Shown here in pieces: positions 32,799 through 43,706 of a DNA stretch of 64,000 nt. The position numbers were made by a program, and so were the translations under genes. Below the pieces are notes generated by a model. That model was not told the origin of the DNA and did no database searches. It saw only the letters and a list, made by a program, of their open reading frames with translations. Position 1 is the stretch's first letter; the number at the start of each line of letters is the position of its first letter. The stretch is from Rahnella rivi (GTDB lineage Bacteria; Pseudomonadota; Gammaproteobacteria; Enterobacterales; Enterobacteriaceae), in contig NZ_JAFMOX010000054.1 of the NCBI RefSeq assembly GCF_019049655.1, positions 98,435-162,434 on the forward strand, read 5' to 3'.

Positions 32799-34939
32799 AA
32801 TGACTGAAGCTCATGTAGGTAACGATAGTAACCATTTTCTATTTTCAACAGTTCTTCATGACTGCCCTGTTCGACGATCTCACCTTTGTCCATTGCAATG
32901 ATTCTTTGCGCAAAACGAACAGTAGAAAGACGATGAGCAATAATAAGTACGGTGCGTTCACGGCAAATTAATTGCATATTCTGCATAATTGCCCTTTCCG
33001 ATTCATAATCCAGAGCGCTGGTGGCTTCATCCAATATTAAAATCCGTGGGTTTCCGACCAATGCCCGCGCAATGGCAACCCGTTGCCGCTGGCCGCCAGA
33101 TAGCCCCGCGCCCTGTTCGCCGACAACCGTGTCATAGCCCTCAGCCAATGCCATAATAAATTCATGCGCACCGGCGAGTTTGGCCGCGTGGATGATTCTT
33201 TCTAAAGACATACCGGGTTCCGCTAAACCGATATTTTCACGAACGGAGCGGTTGAGCAGTACGTTGTCTTGCAATACCACACCTATCTGACGCCGTAACC
33301 AGGCCGGATCAGCCAGCGCTAAATCATTGCCATCGACCAGCACCCTGCCGCGCCCGGGGGTATATAAGCGCTGAACCAGTTTGGTGAGTGTACTTTTACC
33401 TGATCCGGAACGGCCTACGATCCCCACCACTTCACTGGCCTGAATACTCAAAGTGAGATCGCGCAATACCTCATAACCATCTGGACGGTAGCGGAAATTT
33501 ACCTGTTCAAAATCTATTTTTCCTTTAATTTCAGGCAGCGCTAAACGGCTACCGGAACGTTCCGTCGGCGTATTTAAAATATCTCCCAGACGCGCCACGG
33601 AGATCCCTACCTGCTGAAAATCCTGCCATAACTGCGCCAGACGAATCACCGGCGCCGCAACCTGGCCTGCCAGCATATTAAAAGCAATTAACTGACCGAC
33701 CGTTAAATCTCCGCCAATAACCAGCTGAGCTCCCAGCCACAGCGTACTCACCATCACTAATTTTTGGATCAATTGAACGCCTTGCTGGCCGATGGTCGCC
33801 AGACGGGTAACCCGTAATCCGGAATGCACGTACGCCGCCAGCAACTGATCCCAGTTACGGGTCATCTGAGGTTCAACGGCCATCGATTTAATCGTCCCGA
33901 CCGAGGTGACGGACTCTACCAAAAATGACTGGCTGTCGGCATTACGGGCAAACTTGTCGTTGAGCCGTGCCCTCAAAACAGGGCTGATCGTGGCAGACCA
34001 AAAGGCATAACAGGGTAATGAAACCATCACCACAAGGGTTAGCCAGCCACTGTAAAACCACATCACAATAAGGAAGATGAATGAAAAACTGAGATCCATC
34101 ACCGAGGTCAACGCCTGTCCGGTGAGGAAAGTGCGGATTTGCTCCAGTTCTCTGACGCGTGCGATGGTGTCACCCACGCGTCTCTTTTCAAACCAGGCGA
34201 GAGGTAACGCAAACAGATGGCGAAACAGACGCGCCCCTAATTCAACGTCGATGCGGCTTGTGGTATGCGCTAAAATATAGGTTCGTAAACCGCTCAAAAT
34301 AACGTCGAATAACACCACGATAAGTAATGCCACAGCCACAACATCGAGTGTGCTAAAACTTCTGTGCACCAGCACCTTATCCATCACAACCTGAAAAAAC
34401 AGAGGGGTAATTAAGGCAAAAAACTGAATAACTGCCGATGCTGCAAGCACTTCCAGCAGAATTTTTCGGTACTTAATAACGGCAGGAATAAACCAGGTGA
34501 AATCAAATTTGGCCAGGCTGCCAAGCACAGAAGCTCTGGACGTCACCAGAATAAGCCTGCCGCTGTAACGCGCCTCAAAATCACCTTTATCCAATACAAC
34601 CGGCCTGCCGAGTTCAAGATCCTGAATCAGATATTTATTGTTATCAATTTTCGCCAAAATAAAATGCTCACCATCTTCTCTCCATACCACGGCCGGTAAG
34701 CTGATTAAGTGAAGCCGGTTTATATCCTGACGCACTAATTTTGCCTTTAACCCTAAAGACTTTGCCGCTAACAGCCATTGGGTTGTTGTCAGCCCACCAT
34801 TTCCATCACTGAACTGATGCTTTAAATCTTCACCATTAGCAGCAACGCCGTGGTAATGCGCAATAATAGTCAGGGCAGAAAAAGCAAGATCATGCTGTTT
34901 TTTCACCCCTGTACTGAGTTCATTTTCAAGCAGTGACAT
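32795..34939 (-). CDS. hlyB: Type I secretion ABC transporter of the HlyB family
   Basis: 714-residue exporter close to E. coli HlyB (707 aa). The N-terminal C39-like domain (about 1-135) lacks the peptidase nucleophile: the position of Cys is Leu18 in QHDLAFSAL. It should therefore bind rather than cleave the substrate, as in RTX exporters. Then a six-helix ABC membrane domain ([19 protein letters not shown] onward) and a nucleotide-binding domain with [17 protein letters not shown] and [12 protein letters not shown], ending [19 protein letters not shown]. It is the first gene of hlyB-hlyD. In classical operons hlyC and hlyA precede hlyB; here a gene-poor region precedes it. Confidence 0.93.
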   Translation of the reverse strand: MSLLENELSTGVKKQHDLAFSALTIIAHYHGVAANGEDLKHQFSDGNGGLTTTQWLLAAKSLGLKAKLVRQDINRLHLISLPAVVWREDGEHFILAKIDNNKYLIQDLELGRPVVLDKGDFEARYSGRLILVTSRASVLGSLAKFDFTWFIPAVIKYRKILLEVLAASAVIQFFALITPLFFQVVMDKVLVHRSFSTLDVVAVALLIVVLFDVILSGLRTYILAHTTSRIDVELGARLFRHLFALPLAWFEKRRVGDTIARVRELEQIRTFLTGQALTSVMDLSFSFIFLIVMWFYSGWLTLVVMVSLPCYAFWSATISPVLRARLNDKFARNADSQSFLVESVTSVGTIKSMAVEPQMTRNWDQLLAAYVHSGLRVTRLATIGQQGVQLIQKLVMVSTLWLGAQLVIGGDLTVGQLIAFNMLAGQVAAPVIRLAQLWQDFQQVGISVARLGDILNTPTERSGSRLALPEIKGKIDFEQVNFRYRPDGYEVLRDLTLSIQASEVVGIVGRSGSGKSTLTKLVQRLYTPGRGRVLVDGNDLALADPAWLRRQIGVVLQDNVLLNRSVRENIGLAEPGMSLERIIHAAKLAGAHEFIMALAEGYDTVVGEQGAGLSGGQRQRVAIARALVGNPRILILDEATSALDYESERAIMQNMQLICRERTVLIIAHRLSTVRFAQRIIAMDKGEIVEQGSHEELLKIENGYYRYLHELQSL

Positions 34940-35725
34940 AATAGTTTATTTATTCCCTTTATAATGGACAAAACATCCCTTTCGCACTTCGTGTACCACA
35001 GCATTAAAAACAAAAAAAACGCTCAAACTCAATAGTGACATCATTAATTCAATACTATTTTTTAAATCAATAATCATGCATATATGATAATTATAAAAAT
35101 ATATAAAACATTAATAAGTGGGATATCTTATTGATAGACACACATCACACTATCGATAATTTAATTAATCCTCCTTGATTATTTAATTTATCTCTGACCG
35201 ATATTGAATTACTTATTCTTGTGTTCAAACCAAATAGCAACATACCGTTCTTGCCTTTTAAGGGCATTATTCATAATACGCATTACGATATTGTCACTCT
35301 AAGTCATTATATCATTAGCTTCCTAATTCCATTTGTACCCCTACAGGATCTTGCACCTCCGGATGATCTCCTTGTTATCACCCGGGGAGCGGGATCACCC
35401 CTCAACGCGGCCATGCCCTCCTCCGCATCCAAGCAGTTTGCAGATAATTTCCTCAAAACCGCCATTTCTTAGATCTAAAACATCAATATTTTATTATATG
35501 GCACGAAATAATATTGATAAAACCAATGAATATGATAATAAATAGCCAGCTAATTTTAACCAACGAAAGTTGATTTTTGAGCGGTTAAAATGAAAGCAGC
35601 CTGAAAGTATGAGGCGCGTCTTCACCCTTACCAGCCTGTCATAAGTAAGGGGAAAAACTATAAAACACACAAGGCCGGTTTCTCTGTTGGTTTTTTCAAA
35701 ACAGAGTACTGGCTCAGGGACTTAC
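34940..35725. other. 786-base mosaic intergenic region between hlyB and a divergent porin
   Basis: No gene is supported here. Counting bases by eye, 35041-35220 is about 21 percent GC, while 35341-35440 is about 60 percent GC; the surrounding genes are near 50. The GC-richer block is open in two overlapping frames: an 83-codon plus-strand frame from GTG 35221 to 35472, and a 52-codon minus-strand frame from ATG 35465 to 35307. Neither resembles a family I know, and neither has a good ribosome site. The region should also hold promoters for hlyB (minus) and the porin (plus). No RTX repeats (GGxGxD) or hlyC-like sequence were seen on either strand. Confidence 0.6.
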
Positions 35726-36871
35726 ATGAACTTCAAACTAAACAAAGTCACGCAAGTGGCGACCGCAGGCCTGTTATTCGGCTTAGCCTCTTTTGCTTCA
35801 CACGCAGAAATCACACTGATCAAACAAGATCCCCAGCCTAACGATCCGCTCAGCCGCCTGAATTTCCAGGTTGGCGGCAGTATTCGTCCACAATTCCAGT
35901 TCCAGAACGGCGTGAAAAACTACAAAACCAACGGTTTTGATGGCGGCACACGTTTCCGTTTTTCTGCTGATTATTATCTGTTTGATGACATCAGCTGGAT
36001 TAACTACTACGAGCTGGGCGTGAACATTCCTGCCCTGACCGGCTGGGATAATCACCATGCAGATGGCGCGCATAACACCAGCCGTCGTATGCTTTACACC
36101 GGTCTGAAAAGCAAAACCTACGGTCAGTTGACCTTTGGTCAGCAAAACAGCGTTTACTATGATGTGGTCGGTGCGAAAACCGATATCTGGGATTACGACA
36201 TGCTCGCCCAGGCACCGGGTAATGGTGTTAACGGCGATTACGATGGTTCATACCGTTCCCGTAAAATGCTGAAATATAAAAATACATTCGGCGATGCAGA
36301 TGTTTACGCTTCTTACTTGTTTGAAGACAGCGAACTGCTGACCGGCAAAAATGGCCTGCGTTACAAACGTAACGGCGGCGGTTCTGTCGGTGTGGATTAC
36401 CACATCACCAAAGACCTGACCTGGGGTACTGCGTACAACTACACCGACGCAGAAATGAGAAATCCGGGCGATAACACGTCCAAAGACTATAACCAGAGTA
36501 TTGTTGGTACTGCGCTGAGCTGGAAACCAGGTAACTGGACGGCATCCTTCGGCGGCGGTTATTACCATGACTTCCTGACCACTGGCGTGAAAACTGAAGA
36601 TAGCTTCTTTGCAGGCGACGCTTACGGTCTGGAATACTTCCTGGGTTATGCCTTCCCGATCAACCAGATGGCCGTCAAAACCATTCAGCCTTACTTCATG
36701 GGTGACCGTCTGACCTATGTCACAGGCCGTAATTATCAGCGTATTGATAACGGTCTGGGTGTTTCCTTCCAGCTCGATTACGGCTTCCGTGTTGATTACG
36801 AACACGTGTTCACATCCTCTACCGATAACCTCGGTGATATGAACCTGATCCGTCTGAGATACGATTTCTAA
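35726..36871 (+). CDS. General-porin-like outer-membrane beta-barrel protein
   Basis: 381 aa. The start at 35726 (MNFKLNKVTQVATAGLLFGLASFASHA) follows AGGGA by five bases and gives a clean signal peptide cut after SHA. The mature protein has many alternating aromatic strands (YELGVNIP, RRMLYTGLKSKTYGQLTFGQQ, GLGVSFQLDYGFRVDYEHVF) and ends in RLRYDF with the C-terminal Phe recognised by the BAM complex. A region near VVGAKTDIWDYDML may correspond to the constriction loop. Length and ending fit a 16-strand porin of the Gram-negative porin superfamily. It is not OmpC or OmpF; specificity is unknown. Its neighbour encodes an SMP-30-like protein, so a role in sugar-acid or lactone uptake is possible but unproven. 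Confidence 0.82.
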   Translation: MNFKLNKVTQVATAGLLFGLASFASHAEITLIKQDPQPNDPLSRLNFQVGGSIRPQFQFQNGVKNYKTNGFDGGTRFRFSADYYLFDDISWINYYELGVNIPALTGWDNHHADGAHNTSRRMLYTGLKSKTYGQLTFGQQNSVYYDVVGAKTDIWDYDMLAQAPGNGVNGDYDGSYRSRKMLKYKNTFGDADVYASYLFEDSELLTGKNGLRYKRNGGGSVGVDYHITKDLTWGTAYNYTDAEMRNPGDNTSKDYNQSIVGTALSWKPGNWTASFGGGYYHDFLTTGVKTEDSFFAGDAYGLEYFLGYAFPINQMAVKTIQPYFMGDRLTYVTGRNYQRIDNGLGVSFQLDYGFRVDYEHVFTSSTDNLGDMNLIRLRYDF

Positions 36872-36891
36872 GCATTTAAGCACTCATTTGC

Positions 36892-36933
36892 GGGCCGGTT
36901 TTACGTCTTAATGACGTGCCGGCCCTTTATTTT
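36892..36933 (+). terminator. terminator downstream of the porin gene
   Basis: GGGCCGG (36892-36898) pairs with CCGGCCC (36919-36925), with a nested ACGTC/GACGT stem (36903-36907 and 36913-36917), followed by TTTATTTTT. The strong stem implies the porin and SMP-30 genes are transcribed separately. Confidence 0.9.
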
Positions 36934-37015
36934 TACACCTTTTCTACTATCCACTACACGCAAAGCAGGACTAGACTGAATGCTGCCACAGCCTATCCCT
37001 CAGGAGAGCTTTACG

Positions 37016-37891
37016 ATGTCAGCATTATTCCGGTCCGACGTGACCGCCGTTGGCGATTATCGAGCCGAATTGGGTGAAACTCCCGTCTGGTGCCAGCGCA
37101 CTCAATCGTTGTTATGGGTCGATATTCTTGCTCAACGTGTGTTGCGCTACTGGCCTGAAACCAAAAAAACTGAAATCCACGATCTGCCGAGCATCACCAG
37201 TGCCGTCCTGCTGACGGAGAAACGTAATCTGTTTTTACTGGTTTCGATCGACGGCATCCATCTCTACGATTACGATCTGAAAAGCCGTCAGACAATCTGC
37301 GGTTATTTCGGTGCAGAAGGTACTCGCCCGAATGAAGCAGCAATCTCGCCGGATGGTTCTCTGTGGTTTGGCACTCTGGACCTCAAAGAAGAAAAGAATA
37401 ACGGGGCCTGGTATCGCTATGAAGCAGGAGCCGATGCGCCAGAAATGATGCTTGATAACGTCGGGATCACTAATACGCTGGTCTGGTATGAAGGCAAGGT
37501 CTGGTTCGCTGATACACGAAAAAACCGCTTCTATTCTGCTAATGCACGCCGTATCAATCCGCAAAAAATCTCCTGCTTCTCTTCCGGCGATAAATCTCCC
37601 GACGGTTCCGCACTGGCTCAAAATGGCTGGCTGATCACCGCCTGCTGGGGATCACATTGCTTGTTACGCCAGCAAATCAATCAGGGTGAATTACTGACTC
37701 TGGACACCGCCCCTCTTCCGGTGACACAACCGAGTTGCTGTACGTTTGGCGGGCCGGACATGACTGAGCTTTACATCACTTCTGCGCGCAAAACCCTTGA
37801 AGCACCCCATGCGCTGGAAGGGGCGTTATTGCACGTTCAAACGTCAACCGTTGGCGCCCCGCAGAATTTATTCAAACTGCAAAAGCCTTAA
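37016..37891 (+). CDS. SMP-30/gluconolactonase/LRE family protein
   Basis: 291-residue six-bladed beta-propeller of the SMP-30 family, whose members hydrolyse sugar lactones with a divalent metal. Metal-ligand motifs are recognisable: the N-terminal Glu in AELGETPVWC, the Asn in GITNTLVWY and the Asp in KSPDGSAL. NEAAISPDGSLWFGTLD is another family stretch. The start at 37016 has AGGAG nine bases upstream; ATG 36980 would add 12 residues. There is no signal peptide, so it is cytoplasmic. The substrate is not known. The porin upstream and hlyBD beyond it form an accessory segment between dapB and ispH. Confidence 0.87.
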   Translation: MSALFRSDVTAVGDYRAELGETPVWCQRTQSLLWVDILAQRVLRYWPETKKTEIHDLPSITSAVLLTEKRNLFLLVSIDGIHLYDYDLKSRQTICGYFGAEGTRPNEAAISPDGSLWFGTLDLKEEKNNGAWYRYEAGADAPEMMLDNVGITNTLVWYEGKVWFADTRKNRFYSANARRINPQKISCFSSGDKSPDGSALAQNGWLITACWGSHCLLRQQINQGELLTLDTAPLPVTQPSCCTFGGPDMTELYITSARKTLEAPHALEGALLHVQTSTVGAPQNLFKLQKP

Positions 37892-37920
37892 GCAGCGCTG
37901 ATGCAGACGCAGAAAATAAA

Positions 37921-37945
37921 AAACCGGCCACGATTGAGCCGGTTT
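37921..37945. terminator. bidirectional terminator between the SMP-30 gene and ispH
   Basis: AAACCGGC (37921-37928) pairs with GCCGGTTT (37938-37945), followed by a T-run. The A-rich left flank supports use by the convergent ispH operon. Confidence 0.88.
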
Positions 37946-37973
37946 TTTTTATTGTTGCAGGGACCTGTGAAAA

Positions 37974-38927
37974 TCAGTCGATCTGTTTCACATCCACACG
38001 CAGTTCTTTTGGCACTTCGAAAACAATATTTTCTTCGCGCCCTTCGATGTTAATCACATCCAGACCACCAAACGTTTTTAGTTTGTTGATCACATCCTGC
38101 ACCAGGATATCCGGTGCTGATGCGCCTGCTGTCACACCAATGCTTTTCGCGTCTTTCAGCCAGCTTTCCTGAATATCTGCCGCAGAATCGATCAGATAGG
38201 ACGGCACGCCAACGCGCTGCGCCAGTTCAGCCAGACGGTTGGAGTTGGATGAGTTTTTCGACCCCACCACCAGCACCACATCTGCGCCATCGGCAAGCGT
38301 TCGCACGGCTTCCTGACGGTTAGTCGTTGCGTAGCAAATATCGTCTTTACGCGGCCCGATGATTTTCGGGAAGCGATCGCGCAGGGCATCGATGATCGCC
38401 GAAGTGTCATCCACAGAGAGCGTAGTTTGCGTCATAAAGCACAGGTTGGTTTCATCTTTTACCTGCAATTTGTACACATCTTCCGGCGCTTCAACCAGGT
38501 ACATGCCTCCTTTCGGATTGCTGTACTGGCCCATGGTGCCTTCCACTTCAGGATGACCGGCGTGACCAATCAGTATCGCTTCTGTCCCTTTACGGCTGGC
38601 GCGTGCCACTTCCATATGCACTTTGGTCACCAGCGGGCAGGTCGCGTCAAACAGCATGGTCAGGTCACGGGCTTTTGCTTGTGCACGCACCGCCTGCGAA
38701 ACACCGTGGGCGGAGAAAATCAGGATCGAACCGTCAGGCACTTCACTGATTTGCTCGATAAAAATCGCGCCGCGCTGACGCAGGCTGTCGACCACGTAGC
38801 GGTTGTGCACCACTTCATGACGGACATAAATCGGTGCGCCATATAATTCCAGCGCACGTTCCACAATGCTGATGGCACGATCAACGCCCGCACAAAATCC
38901 GCGCGGGTTAGCCAGCAATATCTGCAT
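37974..38927 (-). CDS. ispH: 4-hydroxy-3-methylbut-2-enyl diphosphate reductase
   Basis: Last step of the MEP isoprenoid pathway, giving IPP and DMAPP, with a [4Fe-4S] cluster. 317 aa (316 in E. coli). The three cluster cysteines are in [23 protein letters not shown] and [38 protein letters not shown] and [11 protein letters not shown] are conserved substrate-site motifs. The start at 38927 follows GGAGGAG; the longer frame from 39011 lies inside fkpB. It overlaps fkpB by 20 bases and is last in ribF-ileS-lspA-fkpB-ispH. Confidence 0.97.
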   Translation of the reverse strand: MQILLANPRGFCAGVDRAISIVERALELYGAPIYVRHEVVHNRYVVDSLRQRGAIFIEQISEVPDGSILIFSAHGVSQAVRAQAKARDLTMLFDATCPLVTKVHMEVARASRKGTEAILIGHAGHPEVEGTMGQYSNPKGGMYLVEAPEDVYKLQVKDETNLCFMTQTTLSVDDTSAIIDALRDRFPKIIGPRKDDICYATTNRQEAVRTLADGADVVLVVGSKNSSNSNRLAELAQRVGVPSYLIDSAADIQESWLKDAKSIGVTAGASAPDILVQDVINKLKTFGGLDVINIEGREENIVFEVPKELRVDVKQID

Positions 38928-39378
38928 GTTTCTCCTCCAGTTGCGGGTCGATTTCCAGCACTTCGATATCGAAATCAATGTACTGTCCCGCCAGCGGATG
39001 GTTGAAATCAACAGTGATTGAATCTTCTGTCACTTCGCGCACCACACCCGGCATTTCGTTACCGTCACGACCACTGAACAGCATGATGGTACCGACATCC
39101 GGCACCCCTGTTTCCTGGAAATCACGGCGCGAGAAGAACTGAACCAAATCCGGGCTTTTCGTGCCGAATGCAGATTCCGGTGACAGGGTAAACGCATGTT
39201 TATCCCCGACACTCAGCCCTGAAAGCTGATTCTCCAGCGCGTCAGACAAACTGCCGTCGCCGAGGCGAAACAGCGCAGGTTTCCCATTGGCGCGGGTAGA
39301 TTCTGCCGTCGAGCCGTCTTCCAGCTTTAACGTAAAATGCACCAGTACGGCGCTGTCGTGTTTCACCTGTTGAGACAT
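38908..39378 (-). CDS. fkpB: FKBP-type peptidyl-prolyl isomerase FkpB (SlpA)
   Basis: SlyD-type FKBP with an insert-in-flap chaperone domain. 156 aa against 149 in E. coli. Conserved parts are [42 protein letters not shown], the [20 protein letters not shown] insert, and [24 protein letters not shown]. The C-terminus (EEKHADIAG) is a few residues longer than in E. coli and encodes the overlap with ispH. Spacing to lspA is five bases. Confidence 0.95.
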   Translation of the reverse strand: MSQQVKHDSAVLVHFTLKLEDGSTAESTRANGKPALFRLGDGSLSDALENQLSGLSVGDKHAFTLSPESAFGTKSPDLVQFFSRRDFQETGVPDVGTIMLFSGRDGNEMPGVVREVTEDSITVDFNHPLAGQYIDFDIEVLEIDPQLEEKHADIAG

Positions 39379-39383
39379 GCTTC

Positions 39384-39890
39384 TTATCCTTTGCTCTTCG
39401 TCGCTTCGTTCGGTTTCGCGAGGAAACCTTCCAGCACGACCAGCACCGCACCGACACAGATAAAGCTGTCGGCCAGGTTGAAGATCGGGTAATGCCAGTC
39501 ATTCACGTAGAAATCAATAAAGTCGATCACGAAACCGTGCACCATGCGGTCGAACATATTGCCCAGCGCGCCACCAATAATCATCGCAAACGCAATGTTA
39601 TTCATGCGCTGTTTCGCGCTGCTGCGATACATCAGTACCAGCAGAACGACCACAATCACCAACGCGATGGCAGTAAAGAACCAGCGCTGCCAGCCGCCTT
39701 TATCCGCGAGGAAACTGAACGCTGCACCCGGATTATGGGCGTAGGTCAGGTTAAAGAACGGGATCAGCGGCAGAGATTCACCGAGCTGGAAATGCCCCAT
39801 GACCATAAACTTACTGCCGAGATCGACGATAACGACGAGAACCGCCAGCCATAGCCAGCGGAGTCCGGTAGAACTGAGAGGTTTACTCAT
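39384..39890 (-). CDS. lspA: Lipoprotein signal peptidase (signal peptidase II)
   Basis: Aspartyl protease of the inner membrane that removes signal peptides from diacylglyceryl prolipoproteins. 168 aa, four transmembrane helices. The catalytic aspartates are in [42 protein letters not shown] is the conserved C-box region. The ATG shares one base with the ileS stop (TAATG), so translation is coupled. Confidence 0.97.
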   Translation of the reverse strand: MSKPLSSTGLRWLWLAVLVVIVDLGSKFMVMGHFQLGESLPLIPFFNLTYAHNPGAAFSFLADKGGWQRWFFTAIALVIVVVLLVLMYRSSAKQRMNNIAFAMIIGGALGNMFDRMVHGFVIDFIDFYVNDWHYPIFNLADSFICVGAVLVVLEGFLAKPNEATKSKG

Positions 39891-42706
39891 TATGCAAACT
39901 TACGCTCTTCGCCGTCGCCGGCAATGTTAGTAACACAACGGCCGCAGATGTCGCTGTGTTCCGCGTTCTGCCCAATATCGGTAGTGAAATGCCAGCAGCG
40001 CGGGCATTTATCGCCCTCGGCTTTTGCCAGGCCGATCTTCAGGCCTTTAAGCAATTCACTGGCCTGAGCGGAATCGTCGGCTTCCGACAACGCAGCGACT
40101 TTCGCACCGGAGGTCAGCAAGACGAAACGCAGTTCATTGCCCAGTGAACGCAGGTCAGTGGCCAGCGCGTCGTCTGCGTACAAGGTGACAGCAGCTTCCA
40201 GAGAACCACCAAGACGTTTATCTGCACGAGCCTGTTCGATCACTTTGTTCACTTCACCACGAACTTTCAGCAACTCATCCCAGAACGCATCGTTCATGGA
40301 TTCGTTACCGATCAGGCCAAACAGACCGTCGTACCACTCTTCGGTGAAGACGAACTTCTCACGTTTACCTGGCAATTCAGCCCAGATCTCGTCTGCAGTG
40401 AAGGACATGATCGGTGCCATCCAGCGAACCAGTGCTTCACAGATATGATAAAGCGCGGTCTGGCAGCTGCGGCGGGCAACGCTGTCGCTTTTCGCGGTGT
40501 ACTGGCGATCTTTAATGATATCGAGGTAGAAGGAACCCATTTCGATCGAGCAGAACTGCATCAGACGTTGTACAACGCCATGGAAATCATAGGCTTCATA
40601 CGCAGCAATGATCTCTTCCTGAGCGGCTTTCGCGCGGCCAACGGCCCAGCGATCCAGTACGACCATTTCTTCCGGAGCTACGCTGTGCAACGCAGGATCG
40701 AAACCGTTAAGGTTCGCCAGCAGGAAGCGCGCGGTGTTACGGATACGGCGGTAAGAATCAGCAGCACGTTTGAGGATTTCATCGGACACGGCGATTTCGC
40801 CAGTGTAATCCGTAGACGCAACCCACAGACGCAGAATGTCGCCACCCAGCTTATTCATCACGTCCTGAGGCGCAATGGTGTTGCCGATGGATTTAGACAT
40901 TTTACGGCCCTGACCATCGACGGTGAAGCCGTGAGTCAGCACTTGCTTATAAGGCGCTTTGCCTTTCATCGCCGTGGAAATCATCAGTGAAGACATGAAC
41001 CAGCCGCGATGCTGGTCAGAACCTTCCAGATACAGATCAGGCTCGTGACCGTTGAACTCAGGACGCACATCCACAACGGAAGAGTGTGTGGAACCGGAGT
41101 CAAACCAGACGTCCAGCGTATCTGGCACCTTCACGTAATCAGCAGCGTCAGCACCCAGAATGTCTTCCGGGTTCAAATCCCACCACGCCTGAATGCCGTC
41201 CACTTCAACACGCTTCGCGACTTCTTCCATCAGCTCAAGGCTGCGCGGATGCAGTTGTTCTGTGTCTTTATGAACGAACAGAGACATCGGGACGCCCCAC
41301 GTACGCTGACGGGAAATACACCAGTCAGGACGGTTAGCGACCATATTTTCGATGCGTGCCTGGCCCCAGTCAGGGATCCACTGCACGCCTTTGATCTCTT
41401 CCAGAGACTGCTGACGCAGGCCTTTCTGATCCATGCTGATGAACCATTGTGGCGTAGCGCGGAAGATGATCGGTGTTTTGTGACGCCAGCAGCACGGATA
41501 GCTGTGCGTGATTTTCTCAACGTGCAGCAATGCGCCTTTTTCACGCAGCAGCTCAACAATCAGGTCGTTGGCTTTAAAGACGAATTTACCGTCCAGCGTC
41601 GGGTATGTGCCAGGCAGGTAGCAACCGTTCGGCCCCACCGGGTTTGCCACTTCCAGACCGTATTTCTGGCCGATAACAAAGTCATCCGGGCCATGGCCAG
41701 GTGCAGTGTGCACGGCGCCGGTACCGGCATCGAGGGTCACGTGATCACCGAGGATCGCCGGAACGTCGAAACCAAGGAACGGATGTTTGAAGCGCAGCAA
41801 TTCGAGATCGGCACCTTTGCACTCGCCAAGTACGGTCCATTGTGCAACGCCTGCGCGTTTCATGACGCTTTCAACCAGATCGGTTGCCAGGATCACGCAC
41901 TGCCCGTCAATCTGCACCAGCTGATAGGAGAACTCAGCGTTGAGTGAAATCGCACGGTTTGCTGGCATGGTCCACGGCGTGGTGGTCCAGATAACCAGCG
42001 AAATCGGGCCGTTAAAGGACGTCGCGCCGAATTTCGCCGCCACCGCAGCCGCATCGGTTGCATTGAACATCACATCAATAGAAGGGGAGCTTTTGTCGTA
42101 ATACTCCACTTCGGCTTCAGCCAGTGATGAACCACAATCTGTACACCAGTGAACCGGCTTAGCCCCTTTGTGCAGGTGGCCGTTACCGATGATTTTTCCC
42201 AGCGCACGGATGATGTTAGCTTCAGTGTTGAAGTCCATGGTCAGGTACGGATGATCCCAGTCGCCCAGCACGCCCAGACGGATGAAGTCTTTCTTCTGAC
42301 CTTCAACCTGTTCTGCGGCATATTTACGGCACGCCTGACGGAATTCCGCGGCGGTCACTTTCTCGCCCGGCTTACCGATCAGTTGTTCGACTTTCAGCTC
42401 GATTGGCAGACCATGACAGTCCCAGCCCGGTACATAAGGCGCATCGAAGCCCGCCAGCCCTTTGGACTTAACGATCATGTCTTTAAGAATTTTGTTGACT
42501 GAGTGACCAATATGAATGCTGCCGTTCGCATACGGAGGGCCGTCATGCAAAATAAAGGTTTTCTTGCCTTTCTTGGCAGCACGAATAATCCCGTACAGAT
42601 CCTGGTCATACCAATTTTTCAGCATGTCAGGTTCACGCTTGGCCAGATCGCCACGCATCGGGAACCCTGTTTCCGGCAAATTCAGGGTGTTCTTGTAGTC
42701 ACTCAT
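39890..42706 (-). CDS. ileS: Isoleucyl-tRNA synthetase
   Basis: Class I synthetase charging tRNA-Ile, with an editing domain that clears valine. 938 aa, the E. coli length. The HIGH motif is in [12 protein letters not shown] near residues 62-73, and KMSKS is in [12 protein letters not shown] near residue 600. The CP1 editing domain contains [14 protein letters not shown]. The C-terminal zinc site is CPRCWHFTT plus [11 protein letters not shown]. The operon order ribF-ileS-lspA-fkpB-ispH matches E. coli. Confidence 0.98.
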   Translation of the reverse strand: MSDYKNTLNLPETGFPMRGDLAKREPDMLKNWYDQDLYGIIRAAKKGKKTFILHDGPPYANGSIHIGHSVNKILKDMIVKSKGLAGFDAPYVPGWDCHGLPIELKVEQLIGKPGEKVTAAEFRQACRKYAAEQVEGQKKDFIRLGVLGDWDHPYLTMDFNTEANIIRALGKIIGNGHLHKGAKPVHWCTDCGSSLAEAEVEYYDKSSPSIDVMFNATDAAAVAAKFGATSFNGPISLVIWTTTPWTMPANRAISLNAEFSYQLVQIDGQCVILATDLVESVMKRAGVAQWTVLGECKGADLELLRFKHPFLGFDVPAILGDHVTLDAGTGAVHTAPGHGPDDFVIGQKYGLEVANPVGPNGCYLPGTYPTLDGKFVFKANDLIVELLREKGALLHVEKITHSYPCCWRHKTPIIFRATPQWFISMDQKGLRQQSLEEIKGVQWIPDWGQARIENMVANRPDWCISRQRTWGVPMSLFVHKDTEQLHPRSLELMEEVAKRVEVDGIQAWWDLNPEDILGADAADYVKVPDTLDVWFDSGSTHSSVVDVRPEFNGHEPDLYLEGSDQHRGWFMSSLMISTAMKGKAPYKQVLTHGFTVDGQGRKMSKSIGNTIAPQDVMNKLGGDILRLWVASTDYTGEIAVSDEILKRAADSYRRIRNTARFLLANLNGFDPALHSVAPEEMVVLDRWAVGRAKAAQEEIIAAYEAYDFHGVVQRLMQFCSIEMGSFYLDIIKDRQYTAKSDSVARRSCQTALYHICEALVRWMAPIMSFTADEIWAELPGKREKFVFTEEWYDGLFGLIGNESMNDAFWDELLKVRGEVNKVIEQARADKRLGGSLEAAVTLYADDALATDLRSLGNELRFVLLTSGAKVAALSEADDSAQASELLKGLKIGLAKAEGDKCPRCWHFTTDIGQNAEHSDICGRCVTNIAGDGEERKFA

Positions 42707-42767
42707 AGATTCTCGGTTCCGTTTTCGGCTGGATTCCAGGCTTTGTTACACGCCTGTCAGTACAAGT

Positions 42768-43706
42768 TTAGCGTGGTGTCTTTAACCCGAAGAATTCCCG
42801 GGCCGTCACCTCATCGTTCGCAATTTGTTGCTTTAACGCATCAAGCGAGGAGAAACGCTGTTCATTGCGCAATTTTGCGCGAAGCACCACGTCAATGTGG
42901 CGCCCGTATAAATCTAATGTGGTGTCGAGCAGGTGAACTTCCAACTGCTTGCGCACGCCACCGACCGTCGGACGAATACCAATATTGGCGACGCCCGGCA
43001 AAGGTTCCGGGCCCAGGCCAAGAACTTCGACGGCATACACGCCGCGAACCGGTGAAACTACGCGTTTTAACGGCACGTTAGCCGTCGGGAAACCAATCGT
43101 GCGCCCCAGTTTGTCACCGTGGACGACGCGACCTGAAATACTGAACGGATGGCCCAGTAAGTTTTCGGCCAGTGCTAAGTCATCGTCACGCAGCGCATCG
43201 CGGATTGCCGTGCTGCTGATACGGTTACCGCCTTCGCGGAACGTCTGGGTACTGATCACTTCAAAGCCATACTCTTTTCCGGCTTTCTGCAACAGTTCAA
43301 AATCGCCCAAACGACTGGCACCAAAGCGGAAGTCATCCCCTACGGTCAGGAATTTAACGCCCAGCTTTTCGACCAACAGCTGTGAGACAAACGCCTGTGC
43401 CATGTGCGCAGCGAACCGCGGCTCAAAGTGCACACATAAAAGATAATCCACGCCGCACTCAGCCAGATATTTGGCTTTGTCACGCAGGCTGGTTAAACGA
43501 GCAGGCGCTTTATCCCCTGCAAACAGTTCCAGCGGCTGTGGTTCAAATATCATGACCATCACCGGCAGCCCCAGACGTTGACCTTCCAGCTTTAGCTGTT
43601 CAATCAGGGCCTGGTGACCACGGTGTACACCATCAAAATTGCCAATAGTCAGCACACATCCATGATGGCGTGCTCGAATATTGTGTATTCCGCGAATTAG
43701 CTCCAT
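42768..43706 (-). CDS. ribF: Bifunctional riboflavin kinase / FAD synthetase
   Basis: Converts riboflavin to FMN and FMN to FAD. 312 aa (313 in E. coli). The N-terminal nucleotidyltransferase domain has TIGNFDGVHRGHQALIE near residues 20-36 and the EKLGVKFLTVGDDFRFG segment. The C-terminal riboflavin kinase domain has GDKLGRTIGFPTANV near residues 197-211 and the GVANIGIRPTVGG motif. It heads the operon with ileS 61 bases downstream. Confidence 0.97.
   Translation of the reverse strand: MELIRGIHNIRARHHGCVLTIGNFDGVHRGHQALIEQLKLEGQRLGLPVMVMIFEPQPLELFAGDKAPARLTSLRDKAKYLAECGVDYLLCVHFEPRFAAHMAQAFVSQLLVEKLGVKFLTVGDDFRFGASRLGDFELLQKAGKEYGFEVISTQTFREGGNRISSTAIRDALRDDDLALAENLLGHPFSISGRVVHGDKLGRTIGFPTANVPLKRVVSPVRGVYAVEVLGLGPEPLPGVANIGIRPTVGGVRKQLEVHLLDTTLDLYGRHIDVVLRAKLRNEQRFSSLDALKQQIANDEVTAREFFGLKTPR

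Noticed and set aside
41009..41947. 312-codon open frame antisense to ileS
   Set aside because: Shadow of ileS; no ribosome site or recognisable domain.
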